A stretch of 44,655 nucleotides of DNA, from assembly GCA_017521825.1 (NCBI GenBank), contig JAFXBK010000003.1, positions 1 through 44,655 on the forward strand. Reading direction: 5' to 3'. A program made the translations under genes and the position numbers. Shown here in pieces: positions 31,019 through 38,135 of this stretch. How positions within the stretch are numbered: the stretch's first letter is position 1; each line of letters begins with the position of its first letter. The notes beneath the pieces are model-generated. The model saw nothing but the letters and a program-made list of their open reading frames with translations. It was not told the DNA's origin and made no database searches. The stretch comes from Oscillospiraceae bacterium (lineage in GTDB: Bacteria > Bacillota > Clostridia > Oscillospirales > Ruminococcaceae).

Positions 31019-31494
31019 GTTTTGAAATAAAACGCCTTTCGGAAGAAAATTCCGCCGCCGTTGCGGAAATTGAAAAACTCTGTTTTTCAAACCCCTGGAG
31101 CGAAGGAACCGTCGCTTCCGAAATAAAAAGCGGATTTGCGGATTTTTTCGGGGCGTTTTCGGAAGGCGAACTTGCCGGATACATCGGCGGAAGAACAATC
31201 GCCGGCGAAACGGAAATTTTCAACGTTGCCGTTGCGCCGAAGTTCCGCAGAAACGGAATGGCAAAAGCCCTTATCGGAAAATTTATCGAGGCGGTTCGGG
31301 AAAAGGAAACCCAGGTAATTTTTCTGGAAGTTCGCGCAAGCAACCTTTCCGCAATTTCTCTTTATGAAAAATCCGGGTTCGTTTTTTGCGGAATCCGCAA
31401 AAACTATTACACAAATCCGACGGAAAACGCGCTTTTAATGCGCCTTGCTTTCGACGGAACCCAGGAATATGAAGAATGGGACGATGAAGAATAA
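31015..31494 (+). CDS. rimI: Ribosomal-protein-S18-alanine-type N-acetyltransferase
   Basis: GNAT-fold enzyme of the RimI type, acetylating protein N-termini. The 159-residue protein shows CFSNPWSEGTVASEI, typical of RimI, then EIFNVAVAPKFRRNGMAKALI with the acetyl-CoA loop, LEVRASNLSAISLYEKSGF and GIRKNYYTNPTENALLM. The start is ATG 31015, overlapping the alr stop; the frame extends 12 bases further upstream but without a better site. RimI often sits near tsaB/tsaD, which are not seen here. Followed by a strong terminator. Confidence 0.93.
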   Translation: MSFEIKRLSEENSAAVAEIEKLCFSNPWSEGTVASEIKSGFADFFGAFSEGELAGYIGGRTIAGETEIFNVAVAPKFRRNGMAKALIGKFIEAVREKETQVIFLEVRASNLSAISLYEKSGFVFCGIRKNYYTNPTENALLMRLAFDGTQEYEEWDDEE

Positions 31495-31496
31495 CA

Positions 31497-31536
31497 AAAA
31501 AGCTCCGTGCTCAAAAATGAGCACGGAGCTTTTTGC
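31497..31536. terminator. Bidirectional terminator built from inverted GTGCTCA motifs
   Basis: AGCTCCGTGCTCA (31501-31513) pairs with TGAGCACGGAGCT (31518-31530), flanked by A and T runs, between convergent rimI and the AbrB-type gene. The core repeats the terminator at 10629-10659. Confidence 0.88.
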
Positions 31537-31547
31537 TTTTTAAAATT

Positions 31548-31787
31548 TTATTTGGAAAGTTCTTTAAGACAATGCTCGCAGATGTTTTTGCCTTTAAAAT
31601 CGGTTATTCCGTCGGCGCTTCCGCAGAAAATGCAGGCGGGTTCATACTTTTTGAGCATAATAGCGTTATCGTCAACGTATATTTCAAGGGCGTCCTTTTC
31701 CTCAATGTTGAGGGTGCGGCGAAGTTCTATAGGCAAAACAATTCTTCCGAGTTCATCTACTTTTCTAACAATACCTGTTGATTTCAT
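31548..31787 (-). CDS. AbrB-family transition-state regulator with C-terminal zinc ribbon
   Basis: 79 residues. The N-terminal swapped-hairpin domain (MKSTGIVRKVDELGRIVLPIELRRTL) is a classic AbrB/SpoVT DNA-binding fold. It is followed by IEEKDALEIYVDDNAIMLKKY and a short tail with CIFC and CEHC (four cysteines), probably binding zinc. ATG 31787 follows GGGAGG; the frame back to 31877 covers the promoter and was rejected. Divergent from spmA, it may regulate sporulation or stationary-phase genes, including spmAB; this is inferred from family and position. Confidence 0.9.
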   Translation of the reverse strand: MKSTGIVRKVDELGRIVLPIELRRTLNIEEKDALEIYVDDNAIMLKKYEPACIFCGSADGITDFKGKNICEHCLKELSK

Positions 31788-31824
31788 AGTACGTCCCTCC
31801 CAATTATTTACATTTTGTACCTTA

Positions 31825-31853
31825 AATATACAGTAATTACCTTTTTTTGTCAA
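31825..31853 (-). promoter_or_regulatory. Promoter of the AbrB-family gene
   Basis: On the minus strand perfect TTGACA (31853-31848), a 17-base spacer and TATATT (31830-31825). Confidence 0.8.
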
Positions 31854-31907
31854 GATTATTTGTGACCATTTAAACAAAACTTAAGAAATTCGGAAAGGCG
31901 GCGGAAA

Positions 31908-32489
31908 ATGGGAAAATTTTTCTTTTGGTCGGTTTTGGTTTCGGTGTTTTTTGGAATTTTAAGCGGAAAAATCGCGGAAGTTTCCGCCGCCGCCCTGGAG
32001 GAATCCTTCCACGCTGCGGAACTTTCCTTTAAGCTTCTCGGTTCGCTGTGCTTTTGGAGCGGAATTTTGGAAACCGCAAAGCAAAGCGGAATTGTCGAAA
32101 AACTTTGCAAAATTTTAAAACCGTTCCTCACCCTTGTTTTTCCGGGACTTAAAAAGGAGGAAAAAGCCCTAGGCGCAATTTCCATGAACGTTGCGGCGAA
32201 TCTTTTAGGCCTTGGAAACGCGGCAACGCCCCTTGGAATTTCCGCCATGAAGGAACTTCATAAAATCTCCGGATTTTCTTCCGCCGCCACGGCGGAAATG
32301 GTCTGCTTTGTTGTAATAAACACCGCTTCGCTCCAGCTTTTGCCCACAACAATCGCAACAATGCGCCTTGAAAACGGCGCGGAAAAACCGCTGGATATTC
32401 TTCCGGCGGTCTGGCTGGTAAGCGCGTGCTCATTGGTTTTGGGAATTATGGCGGCAAAAATCGGTTTTCCGAAGGGAGAAAAAGAATGA
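31908..32489 (+). CDS. spmA: Spore maturation protein A
   Basis: Membrane protein involved in spore core dehydration. The 193-residue protein has several helices and the SpmA signature region ALGAISMNVAANLLGLGNAATPLGISAMKEL, followed by MVCFVVINTASLQLLPTTIATMR. It belongs to the nucleoside-recognition (Gate) domain family. ATG 31908 follows GGCGGCGG. The stop overlaps the spmB start by four bases. Presence suggests that the organism is a spore former or descends from one. Confidence 0.95.
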   Translation: MGKFFFWSVLVSVFFGILSGKIAEVSAAALEESFHAAELSFKLLGSLCFWSGILETAKQSGIVEKLCKILKPFLTLVFPGLKKEEKALGAISMNVAANLLGLGNAATPLGISAMKELHKISGFSSAATAEMVCFVVINTASLQLLPTTIATMRLENGAEKPLDILPAVWLVSACSLVLGIMAAKIGFPKGEKE

Positions 32490-33013
32490 GCACCGTTTTG
32501 AGCACGGATCTGATAATCCCGGCGGTGGTGGCTTTTATAACCGGATTTGCGGTTTATAAAAAGGTGGACGTTTTCGCTTCCTTTTTAAAAGGAGCGAAAG
32601 AAGGGCTTGGTTCCGCGGTTTCGGTTTTTCCGGCGCTTTGTTTTTTGATGACCGCAATAGGAATGCTCCGCCAAAGCGGTTTTATCGAAATGCTCACCGG
32701 TTTTGTTTCGCCTTTTGCGGAAAAAATCGGCTTTCCGCCGGAAGTCCTTCCCCTTGCGGTTTTGCGTCCTTTTTCCGGTTCCGGTGCCCTTGGATATTAC
32801 GAGGAACTTTGCGAAAATCTTGCGGCGGGTTCCTTCCCGGAAAAAGTTGCTTCCGTCCTTATGGGCGGAAGCGAAACAACTTTTTATACCGTGGCCGTTT
32901 ATTACGGCGCAATTGGAATAAAAAACGGCAGGAACACCGTTCCTGCCGCTTTGACGGCGGATTTTGCCGCCGCAATTTTAAGCGTTTTTTTCGTCAATCT
33001 TCTTCAAAGGTAA
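32486..33013 (+). CDS. spmB: Spore maturation protein B
   Basis: Partner of SpmA in spore heat resistance. 175 residues from ATG 32486 (overlapping the spmA stop); motifs GAKEGLGSAVSVFPALCFLMTAIGMLR, LPLAVLRPFSGSGALG and ASVLMGGSETTFYTVAVYYGA are typical SpmB Gate-domain stretches. The longer frame from 32426 lies inside spmA and was rejected. The gene runs 20 bases into the convergent DUF975 gene at its 3' end, with no terminator between. Confidence 0.95.
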   Translation: MSTVLSTDLIIPAVVAFITGFAVYKKVDVFASFLKGAKEGLGSAVSVFPALCFLMTAIGMLRQSGFIEMLTGFVSPFAEKIGFPPEVLPLAVLRPFSGSGALGYYEELCENLAAGSFPEKVASVLMGGSETTFYTVAVYYGAIGIKNGRNTVPAALTADFAAAILSVFFVNLLQR

Positions 33014-33842
33014 CGGAGGCTTCAACCGTTTCCGGAACTTTCGCAAGGGAATGTTCGTAGCGCTCCATAAGATATTTTGCGAAAATCGCGTTGGAAATTC
33101 CGTAAAAAGGAACCGCCCAGATAAGCGGAAGAATTAAAAGGGAAAGAAAACCCCAGCCGATGAACGAAAATTTAAAGCTGATAATTCTTGTGTAAATTCC
33201 CTTTGTCGCTTTGGCGGAAAGGGAAAAGGATTTGTGGATTCCGGTTCCGCCGGCGCGGTAATATGCCGCAAGGCTCCAGCGCTGAACAAAAATAACCGCA
33301 AGAAAAACGCAAAGAATCATAATCGCAACGGCAACGCAGCATGCGGAAATTTTAAGAAGCTGAAGGGTTCTGCTGCCGTCGGGGATATAGGTTTCCGCAA
33401 ACCAGAAGAAAGCACCGCCGGGAAGAAGCGCAACCCCAAAAACAAAAAGATATCTTATGGCAAAAGCCGCCGCAAAAAAAGCGGAACCGATAAATTTTTT
33501 GAACGAGGAAAACATATCGAAAAGGGTGGCAATGCTCTCGTCGTTCCCTTCCGCAAAGGAAAGGCAAAGTTTTGTAAAACCAAGCAAAAGCGCCGGGATA
33601 AGAAAAATCCAGAAAAAAGCCGCCCCTGCAGTTATATAAAGCGCTTCCGGATAGTTTTCGGCAAGGGTGTAAATATCCTGATAGATTGCGTCCGAACCGC
33701 AAAAAATCATAAGAAGAACCGATTCCGTAATGCTTATTGAAAGGTAAGCAAGCGCAATTATCATAACGGAAGCAATGGTTCTTCCGCCGCAAAAACGCAT
33801 TGCACTTCGGGCATCGCTTTTAATTATTCGAAAAAGTTCCAT
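32994..33842 (-). CDS. DUF975-like polytopic membrane protein
   Basis: 282 residues with about six membrane helices. The last helix region WGFLSLLILPLIWAVPFYGISNAIFAKYLME fits the DUF975 family, as do FSLSAKATKG and the arrangement of paired helices. The C-terminal tail is acidic. It lies just after the histidine phosphatase gene, which it overlaps by 19 bases, so the two form an operon. Its own 3' end overlaps spmB tail to tail. Function unknown. Confidence 0.72.
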   Translation of the reverse strand: MELFRIIKSDARSAMRFCGGRTIASVMIIALAYLSISITESVLLMIFCGSDAIYQDIYTLAENYPEALYITAGAAFFWIFLIPALLLGFTKLCLSFAEGNDESIATLFDMFSSFKKFIGSAFFAAAFAIRYLFVFGVALLPGGAFFWFAETYIPDGSRTLQLLKISACCVAVAIMILCVFLAVIFVQRWSLAAYYRAGGTGIHKSFSLSAKATKGIYTRIISFKFSFIGWGFLSLLILPLIWAVPFYGISNAIFAKYLMERYEHSLAKVPETVEASVTFEED

Positions 33843-34501
33843 TCACGGTCCTCCTCGGAAAGCTGAATTTCTTCTTCATCCTCATCGCGGTTTTCAAAAG
33901 GAAGGGTGGAGATTACTTCAAAGCACTGGTCATGCATCCACATGGAAACGGAGGTGCTTAAGGTGTAGCCGCATCCGCTGTTCGAGGCCCAATAGCGCAT
34001 TTCCTGCCTTGGATATCCGCACATCGCGCAAAGGCCCATGATAACCGTTCCGTGGGTAACAACGGCGGTTTCGATAAGGTGGTTTTTGGACATATCATGG
34101 ATAATGTCATCAAAAGCGCAGGCAATTCTGCTTGCGAATTCGTCTGATTTTTCGCCGTTCGGCGGCGGACATTTTCCTTCGACCCAGCCGATGAATGCCG
34201 GGTTTTCCAAAAGTTCGGCTATGGGTTTTCCGTCAAAATCCCCGAGGTCACATTCGGTAAGCTCGTCCATAATTTCAAAATCCGTTTCGGGGAAAAGGAT
34301 ATCTGCGGTCTGGCGGCAGCGAAGAAGCGGACTGCAGTAAACTTTTTCCGCGTAAGGATACTGGTATGTATCCATAAGTTCGCGCAGTTCCTCCGCACCT
34401 TCCGGAGTAAGGGCAGGGTTGCTTTTGTTTCCAAGGCAAATTTTCTTTTCGGGGTCTTCCGCCATTCCGTGGCGAATAAGGTGGATTCTGTAAGTTACCA
34501 T
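33824..34501 (-). CDS. Histidine phosphatase superfamily protein
   Basis: Cytosolic phosphatase or mutase-like enzyme using a phospho-histidine. The 225-residue protein has the RHG motif at 10-12 (HLIRHGMAED), SPLLRCRQTADIL, the acidic ELTECDLGDFDGKP loop, and a second catalytic His in VVTHGTVIMGL. The C-terminal 25 residues are very acidic and outside the family domain. It could act on phosphoglycerate, cobalamin intermediates or other phosphates; nothing in context decides. ATG 34501 follows AGGAGGAAATA. Confidence 0.9.
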   Translation of the reverse strand: MVTYRIHLIRHGMAEDPEKKICLGNKSNPALTPEGAEELRELMDTYQYPYAEKVYCSPLLRCRQTADILFPETDFEIMDELTECDLGDFDGKPIAELLENPAFIGWVEGKCPPPNGEKSDEFASRIACAFDDIIHDMSKNHLIETAVVTHGTVIMGLCAMCGYPRQEMRYWASNSGCGYTLSTSVSMWMHDQCFEVISTLPFENRDEDEEEIQLSEEDREWNFFE

Positions 34502-34520
34502 TATTTCCTCCTAAAAACAC

Positions 34521-34549
34521 TTTACAAATTGTATGAAAAAGTTTATAAT
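34521..34549 (+). promoter_or_regulatory. Promoter of the XRE regulator, inside an inverted repeat
   Basis: TTTACA (34521-34526), a 17-base spacer and TATAAT (34544-34549). TTGTAT (34529-34534) and ATACAA (34550-34555) flank the -10 region, a possible autoregulatory operator. Confidence 0.68.
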
Positions 34550-34586
34550 ATACAAACAGTTATCGAAAAAGGTGGATTTTTGTCAA

Positions 34587-35258
34587 ATGAAATCGGATTT
34601 TCCGCGCGTTTTGTCGCTTTTAAGAAAAGAAAAAGGCATAAGCCAGAAGGAAGCCGCAAGCCAGCTTGGCGTTTCCCAGGCTTTGCTTTCCCATTACGAA
34701 AAAGGAATCCGCGAATGCGGACTGGATTTTTTGATCCGCGCGGCGGATTTTTACGGCGTTTCCGCCGATTATCTTCTTGGAAGAAGCGCGGATCCGGACG
34801 GAATGACCCTTAACATCGAGGATATCCCGGAACCGGACGCCGCAGGAAAAGAAAACACTCTTTCCGGCGCGGGCGTTCTTCCGATAATCAACAAAAAACT
34901 CATCGCCAATTCCCTTAATGTTCTTTTTGATCTTCTTGCAAAAAGCCAGAGCAAGGAACTTACGAAACAGGTTTCCGGTTATCTTATGGCGGCGGTTTAC
35001 CGTATGTTCAGAATTATATACTCTTTCAGCCCGAAAAACAATATGAACACTTTCAGCGTTCCGAATTCCGGCGCGCTTGAAAGCGCGGATTCCTATATGA
35101 AATCCTGCGAAGCAAGGGCAAAAAAGCTTGAAGGAGATCCTTCCGTAAAAACCGAAAACATCTCCGTTTCCTCCGAAACCCTTGCAAGAAGCTATCCGCT
35201 TTTTGCTTCCAGCCTTTTCAGCCTTATCAAAAACTGTGAAGACAACATGGAAAAATAA
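34587..35258 (+). CDS. XRE-family transcription regulator with helical C-terminal domain
   Basis: 223 residues. Residues 5-62 form a Cro/CI helix-turn-helix (LSLLRKEKGISQKEAASQLG, VSQALLSHYEKGIRECGLDF, YGVSADYLLG). A mostly helical C-terminal part (about 95-223) of unknown family includes ANSLNVLFDLLAKSQSKELTKQV. ATG 34587 follows AGGTGG; upstream residues to 34533 overlap the promoter. It could bind its own promoter inverted repeat. Targets unknown. Confidence 0.85.
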   Translation: MKSDFPRVLSLLRKEKGISQKEAASQLGVSQALLSHYEKGIRECGLDFLIRAADFYGVSADYLLGRSADPDGMTLNIEDIPEPDAAGKENTLSGAGVLPIINKKLIANSLNVLFDLLAKSQSKELTKQVSGYLMAAVYRMFRIIYSFSPKNNMNTFSVPNSGALESADSYMKSCEARAKKLEGDPSVKTENISVSSETLARSYPLFASSLFSLIKNCEDNMEK

Positions 35259-35334
35259 CATATATATTCTACCATGGATAAAAGGGAATTTAAACCCGAA
35301 TAATGTAAAAATTTTAAAAGGGGAGGTATTTTTT

Positions 35335-35367
35335 GTGCCGCCCCTTTTCAGTAAAAGGAGATTTTAA
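35335..35367 (+). CDS. Possible ten-residue leader peptide before bcp
   Basis: GTG 35335 starts a frame reading M-PPLFSKRRF, ending TAA at 35365-35367, two bases before the bcp ATG. GGGGAGG lies eight bases ahead of the GTG. The frame covers the bcp ribosome site (AAAAGGAG), and AAAAGGGG/CCCCTTTT (35317-35347) could form a hairpin around it. Whether it is translated is unknown. Confidence 0.3.
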   Translation: MPPLFSKRRF

Positions 35368-35369
35368 AA

Positions 35370-35828
35370 ATGCTCGAAAAAGGAACAAAAGCCCCGGATT
35401 TTACCCTTTTTGATAAAGAAGGAAACGAAGTTTCCCTTTCCTCCTTCCTTGGAAGAAAAGTTGTGCTCTATTTTTACCCCCGGGATAACACCCCTGGCTG
35501 CACCCGCCAGGCCTGTGCCTTTGCGGAAAGTTTTGAGGAGTTTAAAAATCTTGACGCAGTAGTAATCGGAATCAGCAAGGATTCCGTTTCCTCTCACGTT
35601 AAATTTGCGGAAAAGTATAACCTTCCTTTTGTCCTTCTTTCCGATCCGGAACATAAGGTTATCGAAGCCTTCGGCGCATGGCAGGAAAAGAAAAATTACG
35701 GAAAAGTTTCCTTCGGAACCGTTCGTTCCACCTTTGTTATCGACGAAAACGGAATTATCGAAAAAGTTATGCCGAAGGTAAAACCGGATACAAACGCCGC
35801 GGAAATTCTGGAATATCTGAGAGGATAA
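35370..35828 (+). CDS. bcp: Thioredoxin-dependent peroxiredoxin (bacterioferritin comigratory protein type)
   Basis: Reduces hydroperoxides with a reactive Cys. The 152-residue protein has the atypical 2-Cys BCP/PrxQ layout: peroxidatic Cys44 and resolving Cys49 in PRDNTPGCTRQACAF, and later FGTVRSTFVIDENGII. ATG 35370 follows AAAAGGAG. The next gene, a transporter, starts two bases after its stop, so the two share a transcript. Oxidative stress protection in the cytosol is its expected role. Confidence 0.95.
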   Translation: MLEKGTKAPDFTLFDKEGNEVSLSSFLGRKVVLYFYPRDNTPGCTRQACAFAESFEEFKNLDAVVIGISKDSVSSHVKFAEKYNLPFVLLSDPEHKVIEAFGAWQEKKNYGKVSFGTVRSTFVIDENGIIEKVMPKVKPDTNAAEILEYLRG

Positions 35829-35829
35829 A

Positions 35830-36729
35830 ATGAAAAAACTTTCCGTTAAAAAAGGGATATTTTTCGCGGTGCTTTCGGCGGTGCTCTATGCTTTGAGCAC
35901 GCCTTTTTCAAAACTTCTTCTGGAATATATTCCTTCCACCATGATGGCCGGCCTTCTTTATATCGGAGCCGGTTTCGGAATGGGAGCAATCGCTTTTTTA
36001 AGAAAACAAAGCGGAAACAATTCCGAGGACGGAAAATTCACAAAGGCGGAAATGCCCTACGTTTTCGCAATGATAATCCTTGATATTGCGGCACCCATAA
36101 GCCTTATGCTCGGCTTAGAAATGACTTCCGCCGCAAATGCTTCGCTTCTTAACAACTTTGAATATGCCGCAACAGCGCTTGTCGCTCATTTTGTTTTTAA
36201 AGAAAAAATAAGCAAAAGGCTGGGCTTTGGAATTGTAATGACCATTCTTTCCTGCGTAATTCTTTCGTTCGAAGGAAGCGCCGCCCTAAGCTTTTCAAAA
36301 GGTTCGGCGCTTGTTCTTCTTTCTGCTGTTTTCTGGGGAATCGAAAACAACTGCACCCGTGCCCTTTCCGAAAAAGACCCGATGATAATCGTTCTTCTTA
36401 AAGGAATTTTCTGCGGCGGAACAAGTTTTGTTCTTGCGCTTTTGCTTGGCGAAAGAGCCGAAAACTTTTTGAGCATCGTTCTTGCGCTCGTTCTCGGTCT
36501 TGTTTCCTACGGTTTGAGCATCTTTGTTTTTGTATATGCCCAAAGGATACTCGGCGCCGCAAGAACAAGCGTTTATTCCGCGCTAACTCCCTTTGTTGCG
36601 GCGGCAATTTCGCTGGTCGTTTTTCACGAACTTCCGGGAGCAAGATATCTTTTCGCGGTTTGCTTCATGGTTATCGGCGCCTGGCTTTCTTCCAGCGACG
36701 AACCGATTTTTAAGAAAAAAGAAAAATAA
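35830..36729 (+). CDS. DMT superfamily (EamA) transporter
   Basis: Membrane exporter or permease of unknown small molecules. 299 residues with ten hydrophobic helices in two EamA repeats; recognisable parts are SAVLYALSTPFSKLLLEYIPS at the start, LEMTSAANASLLNNFEYAATALVAHFVFKEKIS in repeat one, and RTSVYSALTPFVAAAISLVVFHE in repeat two. It follows bcp by one base and is ended by a terminator. Substrate cannot be deduced. Confidence 0.9.
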   Translation: MKKLSVKKGIFFAVLSAVLYALSTPFSKLLLEYIPSTMMAGLLYIGAGFGMGAIAFLRKQSGNNSEDGKFTKAEMPYVFAMIILDIAAPISLMLGLEMTSAANASLLNNFEYAATALVAHFVFKEKISKRLGFGIVMTILSCVILSFEGSAALSFSKGSALVLLSAVFWGIENNCTRALSEKDPMIIVLLKGIFCGGTSFVLALLLGERAENFLSIVLALVLGLVSYGLSIFVFVYAQRILGAARTSVYSALTPFVAAAISLVVFHELPGARYLFAVCFMVIGAWLSSSDEPIFKKKEK

Positions 36730-36740
36730 AAAAACAAAAA

Positions 36741-36764
36741 GCGCCGCTTTTGCGGCGTTTTTTA
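36741..36764 (+). terminator. Terminator of the bcp-EamA operon
   Basis: GCGCCGC-TTTT-GCGGCG followed by a T run. Confidence 0.85.
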
Positions 36765-36780
36765 TGCAACAGCAAGTTGC

Positions 36781-36809
36781 TTGTTTCGGAAGAAAACCGG
36801 TGGTAAAAT
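36781..36809 (+). promoter_or_regulatory. Promoter of the HTH/zinc-ribbon gene
   Basis: TTGTTT (36781-36786), a 17-base spacer and TAAAAT (36804-36809), 20 bases before the start codon. Confidence 0.65.
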
Positions 36810-36828
36810 AAACCCGAGGTGATTTAAG

Positions 36829-37596
36829 ATGGAAACGAAAGATATTATTTTTGAACTAAGAACAAAAAACGGCTTTTCCCAGGACGAACTTGCGGAAAAG
36901 GTTTTTGTAACGCGCCAGGCGGTTTCCCGTTGGGAAACCGGCGAAACAATTCCGAACACGGAAACGCTTAAACTTCTTTCAAAACTTTTCGACGTTTCCA
37001 TAAACACTCTTCTCGGCGCGCCGCGAAAACTTATCTGCCAGTGCTGCGGAATGCCGCTGGAAGATGATTGCAACATCAGCAAGGAAAAGGACGGAATGTT
37101 CAACGAGGATTACTGCAAATGGTGCTACGCGGACGGAGAATATATGTACCACGATATGGATGAACTTATCGAAGTTTGCGCCAAAAGCATGGCAAACGGA
37201 AGTTTTTCCGAAGAACAGGTAAGGGAATATATGAAAAAAATGCTTCCGAGCCTTGATTACTGGAAAAAATATCTTAACGTCGGCGGAAAAGAAAAATTCG
37301 ATGAATTTAAGGAAAAACTTATCGGGGAAATAAACAGTCTGAATGTCGAGGGAATGCCAAAGGTAAAAAGCCTTAACGCCCTGGTCGGAAATTTCATAAA
37401 CCTTGAATACCGTCTTCCAAACGGAAAAACCGTAAAGTTTCTTGATGACCGGGCAACCTACCTTGGAACCCAGCTCGAAAGCGAATTCGGCGGAAACCGC
37501 TGCTTCGGAATTGCCGCGAACATGGATTTCATTCTGGTTTGCACCTATGACGAAAAAGGCGAAAACCCGGAACTTGTGATATATAAAAAGAGATAA
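36829..37596 (+). CDS. HTH regulator fused to a zinc ribbon and a C-terminal domain
   Basis: 255 residues. Residues 4-62 are an XRE helix-turn-helix (IIFELRTKNGFSQDELAEKV, VTRQAVSRWETGETIPNTET). Then comes a zinc-ribbon-like segment with CQCCGMPL and YCKWCYADGEYMYHDM, the Zn_ribbon_2 pattern seen in small transcription-associated proteins, followed by a helical stretch to about 165. The last 90 residues (FINLEYRLPNGKTVKFL ... YDEKGENPELVIYKKR) are predicted beta-rich and not recognised. ATG 36829 follows CGAGGTGA. A ligand- or stress-sensing regulator is likely; target unknown. Confidence 0.82.
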   Translation: METKDIIFELRTKNGFSQDELAEKVFVTRQAVSRWETGETIPNTETLKLLSKLFDVSINTLLGAPRKLICQCCGMPLEDDCNISKEKDGMFNEDYCKWCYADGEYMYHDMDELIEVCAKSMANGSFSEEQVREYMKKMLPSLDYWKKYLNVGGKEKFDEFKEKLIGEINSLNVEGMPKVKSLNALVGNFINLEYRLPNGKTVKFLDDRATYLGTQLESEFGGNRCFGIAANMDFILVCTYDEKGENPELVIYKKR

Positions 37597-37630
37597 AAAA
37601 ACGGACTGCGGTTGCAGTCCGTTTTTTTAT
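37596..37630. terminator. Bidirectional terminator between convergent genes
   Basis: ACGGACTGC (37601-37609) and GCAGTCCGT (37614-37622) form a stem with A and T runs on its two sides, serving both the HTH/zinc-ribbon gene and the dCMP-deaminase-family gene. Confidence 0.87.
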
Positions 37631-38124
37631 TAATATCCAAGGGTGTCGTCAAGGGAATCGTCGTTGAAGACCCAGTCGTTCACGTTGATTATGCGGAATT
37701 TTCTGTTGTCGTCACGAACAACAACGGTGTCGATTCCGGCGTTTATAACAAGGCGCTTGCACATGCTGCAGCAATTTCCGTTTTTAACGTATTCGCCGGT
37801 TCCGCATTCCTTTCCGACAAGGTAAAGGGTTGCGCCGATCATGTTTTCTCTTGCGGCGCTGATAATTGCGTTTGCTTCCGCGTGGACGCTTCTGCAAAGT
37901 TCGTAACGCTCGCCCCGGGGAACGTTAAGTTTTTCTCTGCGGCACCAGCCAAGGTCGCTGCAGTTTTTTCTTCCGCGGGGTGCGCCGGCATATCCGGTGG
38001 AAATAATCTGGTCGTTTTTAACGATTATCGCTCCGTATTTTCTGCGAAGGCAGGTTCCTCTTTCAAGAACCATTTCCGCAATATCAAGGTAATAGTTATG
38101 TTTGTCACGTCTTTCTTCAGCCAT
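37630..38124 (-). CDS. Cytidine/deoxycytidylate deaminase family protein (dCMP-deaminase-like)
   Basis: Zinc hydrolase of the CDA fold, probably deaminating dCMP to dUMP. The 164-residue protein has zinc ligand His81 with catalytic Glu83 in SVHAEANAI, and the zinc cysteines Cys119 and Cys122 in NCCSMCKRLV, where Asn-Cys replaces the usual Pro-Cys. GYAGAPRGRKNCSD is the dCMP-deaminase substrate loop, and extra cysteines (Cys55, Cys61) could bind a second zinc. It follows the repeat/DUF1508 gene by 11 bases, with a GGAGG site, so they share a transcript. Confidence 0.87.
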   Translation of the reverse strand: MAEERRDKHNYYLDIAEMVLERGTCLRRKYGAIIVKNDQIISTGYAGAPRGRKNCSDLGWCRREKLNVPRGERYELCRSVHAEANAIISAARENMIGATLYLVGKECGTGEYVKNGNCCSMCKRLVINAGIDTVVVRDDNRKFRIINVNDWVFNDDSLDDTLGY

Positions 38125-38135
38125 GGGGTCCTCCG

